Source: Bacteroidia bacterium
Lineage (GTDB): Bacteria > Bacteroidota > Bacteroidia > B-17B0 > Aurantibacillaceae
DNA: 64,000 nucleotides
NCBI GenBank assembly: GCA_016787705.1
Contig: JAEUTP010000004.1
Span: 1 to 64,000, forward strand
Reading direction: 5' to 3'
The position numbers and the translations under genes were made by a program. Below are positions 62,311 to 64,000 of this stretch, piece after piece. The notes beneath the pieces were generated by a model. That model had not been told where the DNA came from. It ran no database searches and saw only the letters and a program-made list of their open reading frames with translations. Each line of letters begins with the position of its first letter. Position 1 is the first letter of the stretch.

Positions 62311-62347
62311 CTTTGGGCTTATGCCTTACGGGGCAAGAGCTAAAGAT

Positions 62348-64000
62348 CTAATTAATTGTTTTCCCTAAAAAATCAAGCATTATCAGATCTTCGAGTGTGT
62401 AGCGTTTGCCATCAACAAATGCAACAATCCAGGCATCTTTTTGCCCTTTTGCAATTGCTTTTTGGCGTTGTACTTCTGCTTCTTTTAATGTGGTAAATTC
62501 TTTTTGTGTAAAGCGCGTAATACCATCAGGGTAATTTATTACTTCTGCTTTACCATATACCTGTAAGTTTGGGTATTTAAAATTTTCCGGTTTACGGTAG
62601 GCTCCAATCTGCACTTTAAAAATTAAATTACCCGCGCAATAGTTACCGGCCATATTTAATAACTGGTTATAATAAGTAATATCGTTTAACGATTTTCCTT
62701 TTAGCGGACCAAAATCAGGCAAAGTAGCATCTGAGCAAGGCGATGTTGTTGTAGCAACCGTATTTGTTTCGCTGGTGGTTGGTGTAACAACTGCTAATGT
62801 TGTATTTGTTTCAGTGGTTGTAGGCGTCACAACCGCAACCGTTGGGCTTACTGTGGTGGTTGGATTTTCTACCGCAACTGTAGGTGTTACTTCTGTAGTA
62901 GTTGGTGTAACCACTGCAACTGTTGGTGTTACGGCTACTGTTGGATTAGTTGCTAGGACGGTTTGTGTGCTTACCAAATAAAAATCTCTTACAATTTCTT
63001 TATATTCTGTTATTTTTTCTACATCCAGTTCTTCTTCAACAGCTTCATACTTATCTGCAGATACTCTTACTTTATAAACTGCGCCGGGATTAATTGTAGT
63101 TAAATATTTACCGGTTGCCGAGTTTGAATAGTAAGTGCCTAATACCAATCTACCATCAGCACTTATTTCGTTTTGCGATAAGATCTCTAATTCTTCTTTT
63201 GTGTATTGGTCTTTTGGTATATTACGAATGATCTCAATTTTTGCTTCTATGGGTTGATCGTTGGCATAAATGGTTCCTTTTAATAAAGCAATAACCGGTT
63301 TCTCACCTAATATACCCGGTGTTACTGTGTAAATGTCGTTTTTACCCTTACCACTCGAAGAGGCTCTGTTACTACTAAAATATCCTCTATCACCTTTTGA
63401 GTTGATCACGTAATAGCGGTCATCTTCGGTAGTATTTAAAGGCAAGCCCATGCTTTTTGGCGTGGTCCATTCATTATCTTTTTTAATAGTGAACATAATA
63501 TCGTAACCGCCAATACTCATATGTCCTTTTGAACTTAAAAATAAAGTAATACCATCAGGGTGAATAAAAGGCGCGTCGTCATCAAGGGGCGTATTAATTA
63601 CTGGGCCCATGTTTTTTGGAGGCCCCCAATCACCATCGGTTTTTTCGCTTATCCAGATATCCCTGCCACCATATCCTCCGGGCCTCTCGCTGGCAAAGTA
63701 TAAATACCTTCCGTCAGCAGAAATAGAACAAGAGCCTTCCCATGAATCGCTATTAATATTCTTATTTAATAATTCGGGTTTTGTAAATTCATCTCCAACC
63801 AATTTACTCATGGCAATATCGCCAGAGTTTTTGGCATCGCTATAAAATGTAAATAAAGTTTGCCCATCGGGTGAAATAGCGATAGCAGCATCGTTACCTT
63901 TTGTATTAATAGCATCAATACCTATTGGTTCGGCGTATTTATTATCAGGGCGTTTATATGCTACGTAAACATCTTCGTTATAACGACCTTCAATAAGATC
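62348..64000 (-). CDS. PD40 propeller protein with SPOR-like C-terminus (5' end beyond window)
   Basis: 550 residues are visible; the frame is open to the window edge, so the start lies outside and the internal ATG at 63811 is not the start. Several WD40-like PD40 propeller motifs lead (AIAISPDGQTLFTFYS, CSISADGRYLYFASERPGGY, DDAPFIHPDGITLFLSSKG, DRYYVINSKGDRGYFSSNR). A carboxypeptidase-regulatory-like part and a Pro/Thr/Val-rich repeat (about 62745-62960) follow, then a C-terminal SPOR-like domain (NLIFKVQIGAYRKPENFKYP). An envelope role is likely; related PD40 proteins occur with T9SS and OmpA-family proteins. No OmpA domain is visible. Confidence 0.8.
   Translation of the reverse strand, partial: DLIEGRYNEDVYVAYKRPDNKYAEPIGIDAINTKGNDAAIAISPDGQTLFTFYSDAKNSGDIAMSKLVGDEFTKPELLNKNINSDSWEGSCSISADGRYLYFASERPGGYGGRDIWISEKTDGDWGPPKNMGPVINTPLDDDAPFIHPDGITLFLSSKGHMSIGGYDIMFTIKKDNEWTTPKSMGLPLNTTEDDRYYVINSKGDRGYFSSNRASSSGKGKNDIYTVTPGILGEKPVIALLKGTIYANDQPIEAKIEIIRNIPKDQYTKEELEILSQNEISADGRLVLGTYYSNSATGKYLTTINPGAVYKVRVSADKYEAVEEELDVEKITEYKEIVRDFYLVSTQTVLATNPTVAVTPTVAVVTPTTTEVTPTVAVENPTTTVSPTVAVVTPTTTETNTTLAVVTPTTSETNTVATTTSPCSDATLPDFGPLKGKSLNDITYYNQLLNMAGNYCAGNLIFKVQIGAYRKPENFKYPNLQVYGKAEVINYPDGITRFTQKEFTTLKEAEVQRQKAIAKGQKDAWIVAFVDGKRYTLEDLIMLDFLGKTIN
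62745..62960. repeat. Low-complexity Pro-Thr-Val repeat in the PD40 gene
   Basis: Imperfect tandem units coding for VVTPTTTE, TPTVAV and similar, about 70 residues in total. It forms a flexible linker between the propeller and the SPOR-like domain, and could vary in length between strains. Confidence 0.75.

Noticed and set aside
62775-62981. Plus-strand frame rich in Val and Thr
   Set aside because: It is the antisense of the Pro/Thr/Val repeat of the PD40 gene.
1-64000. CRISPR array, prophage, insertion sequence or ribosomal RNA
   Set aside because: No regular short repeat-spacer series, transposase, phage structural gene or rRNA-like sequence was seen.

Overview
The window is AT-rich DNA of a Bacteroidota bacterium, probably a Flavobacteriales, Sphingobacteriales or Chitinophagales relative. 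The evidence is a type IX secretion (T9SS) and gliding gene block (PorV, PorU, a PorP/SprF-family protein, GldJ), a predicted T9SS-exported protein with a C-terminal sorting domain, the long three-domain IspG, a TonB-dependent receptor unit, a GH92 mannosidase, and repeated promoter-like TAnnTTTG boxes, the Bacteroidota -7 consensus. No rRNA, tRNA, CRISPR array, transposase or integrase was recognised.

Layout. 1-6756: a plus-strand efflux block (TolC-type channel cut by the window edge, adaptor, RND pump, DUF2141 protein, CDF-like transporter). 6757-7386: a 630-bp gene-poor stretch with inverted repeats, a broken reading frame, a 20-bp palindrome and a terminator; it may be the edge of an acquired element. 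7387-12626: a minus-strand unit of a CutA-like protein, an unusual fusion of an ABC membrane domain to a HlyD adaptor, and a TolC channel, divergent from TetR and YceI-like genes. A 23-bp perfect palindrome lies between the two divergent promoter-like boxes. 12631-18997: a STAS-like protein, a LysR regulator, and a plus-strand run with a membrane protein, isocitrate dehydrogenase, two members of a small repeated domain family, a DUF6671 zinc-ribbon protein and an SbtA-type bicarbonate transporter.

19142-37761: a lipoprotein, a T9SS cargo protein, a LytS/LytTR two-component pair, DinB, an RlmI-like methyltransferase, a sugar MFS transporter, tandem paralogous membrane proteins, GH92, a lipoprotein, IspG, a serine hydrolase, a deoxyhypusine-synthase-like protein, a barrel protein and a low-molecular-weight phosphatase. 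37765-52577: a peptide-binding lipoprotein, PorV and PorU facing PorP/SprF and GldJ, then MurF, a dicarboxylate symporter and YidC. 52680-56443: a TonB receptor unit with a lipoprotein and, at both ends, a small Cys/His-rich protein ending in an R-G/A-P-P motif.

56517-64000: a TPR sensor-like protein that stops where a SpoIIE phosphatase would normally begin, then a minus-strand run of small unrelated genes. Several of these genes are separated by related 150-185-bp intergenic repeats with imperfect terminal inverted repeats. Two neighbouring genes are also bracketed by their own inverted repeats, one pair matching at 17 of 18 bases. This integron-like or MITE-like layout, with no recombinase in view, is the best candidate here for an undescribed system. 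The window ends inside a PD40/SPOR-like envelope protein.
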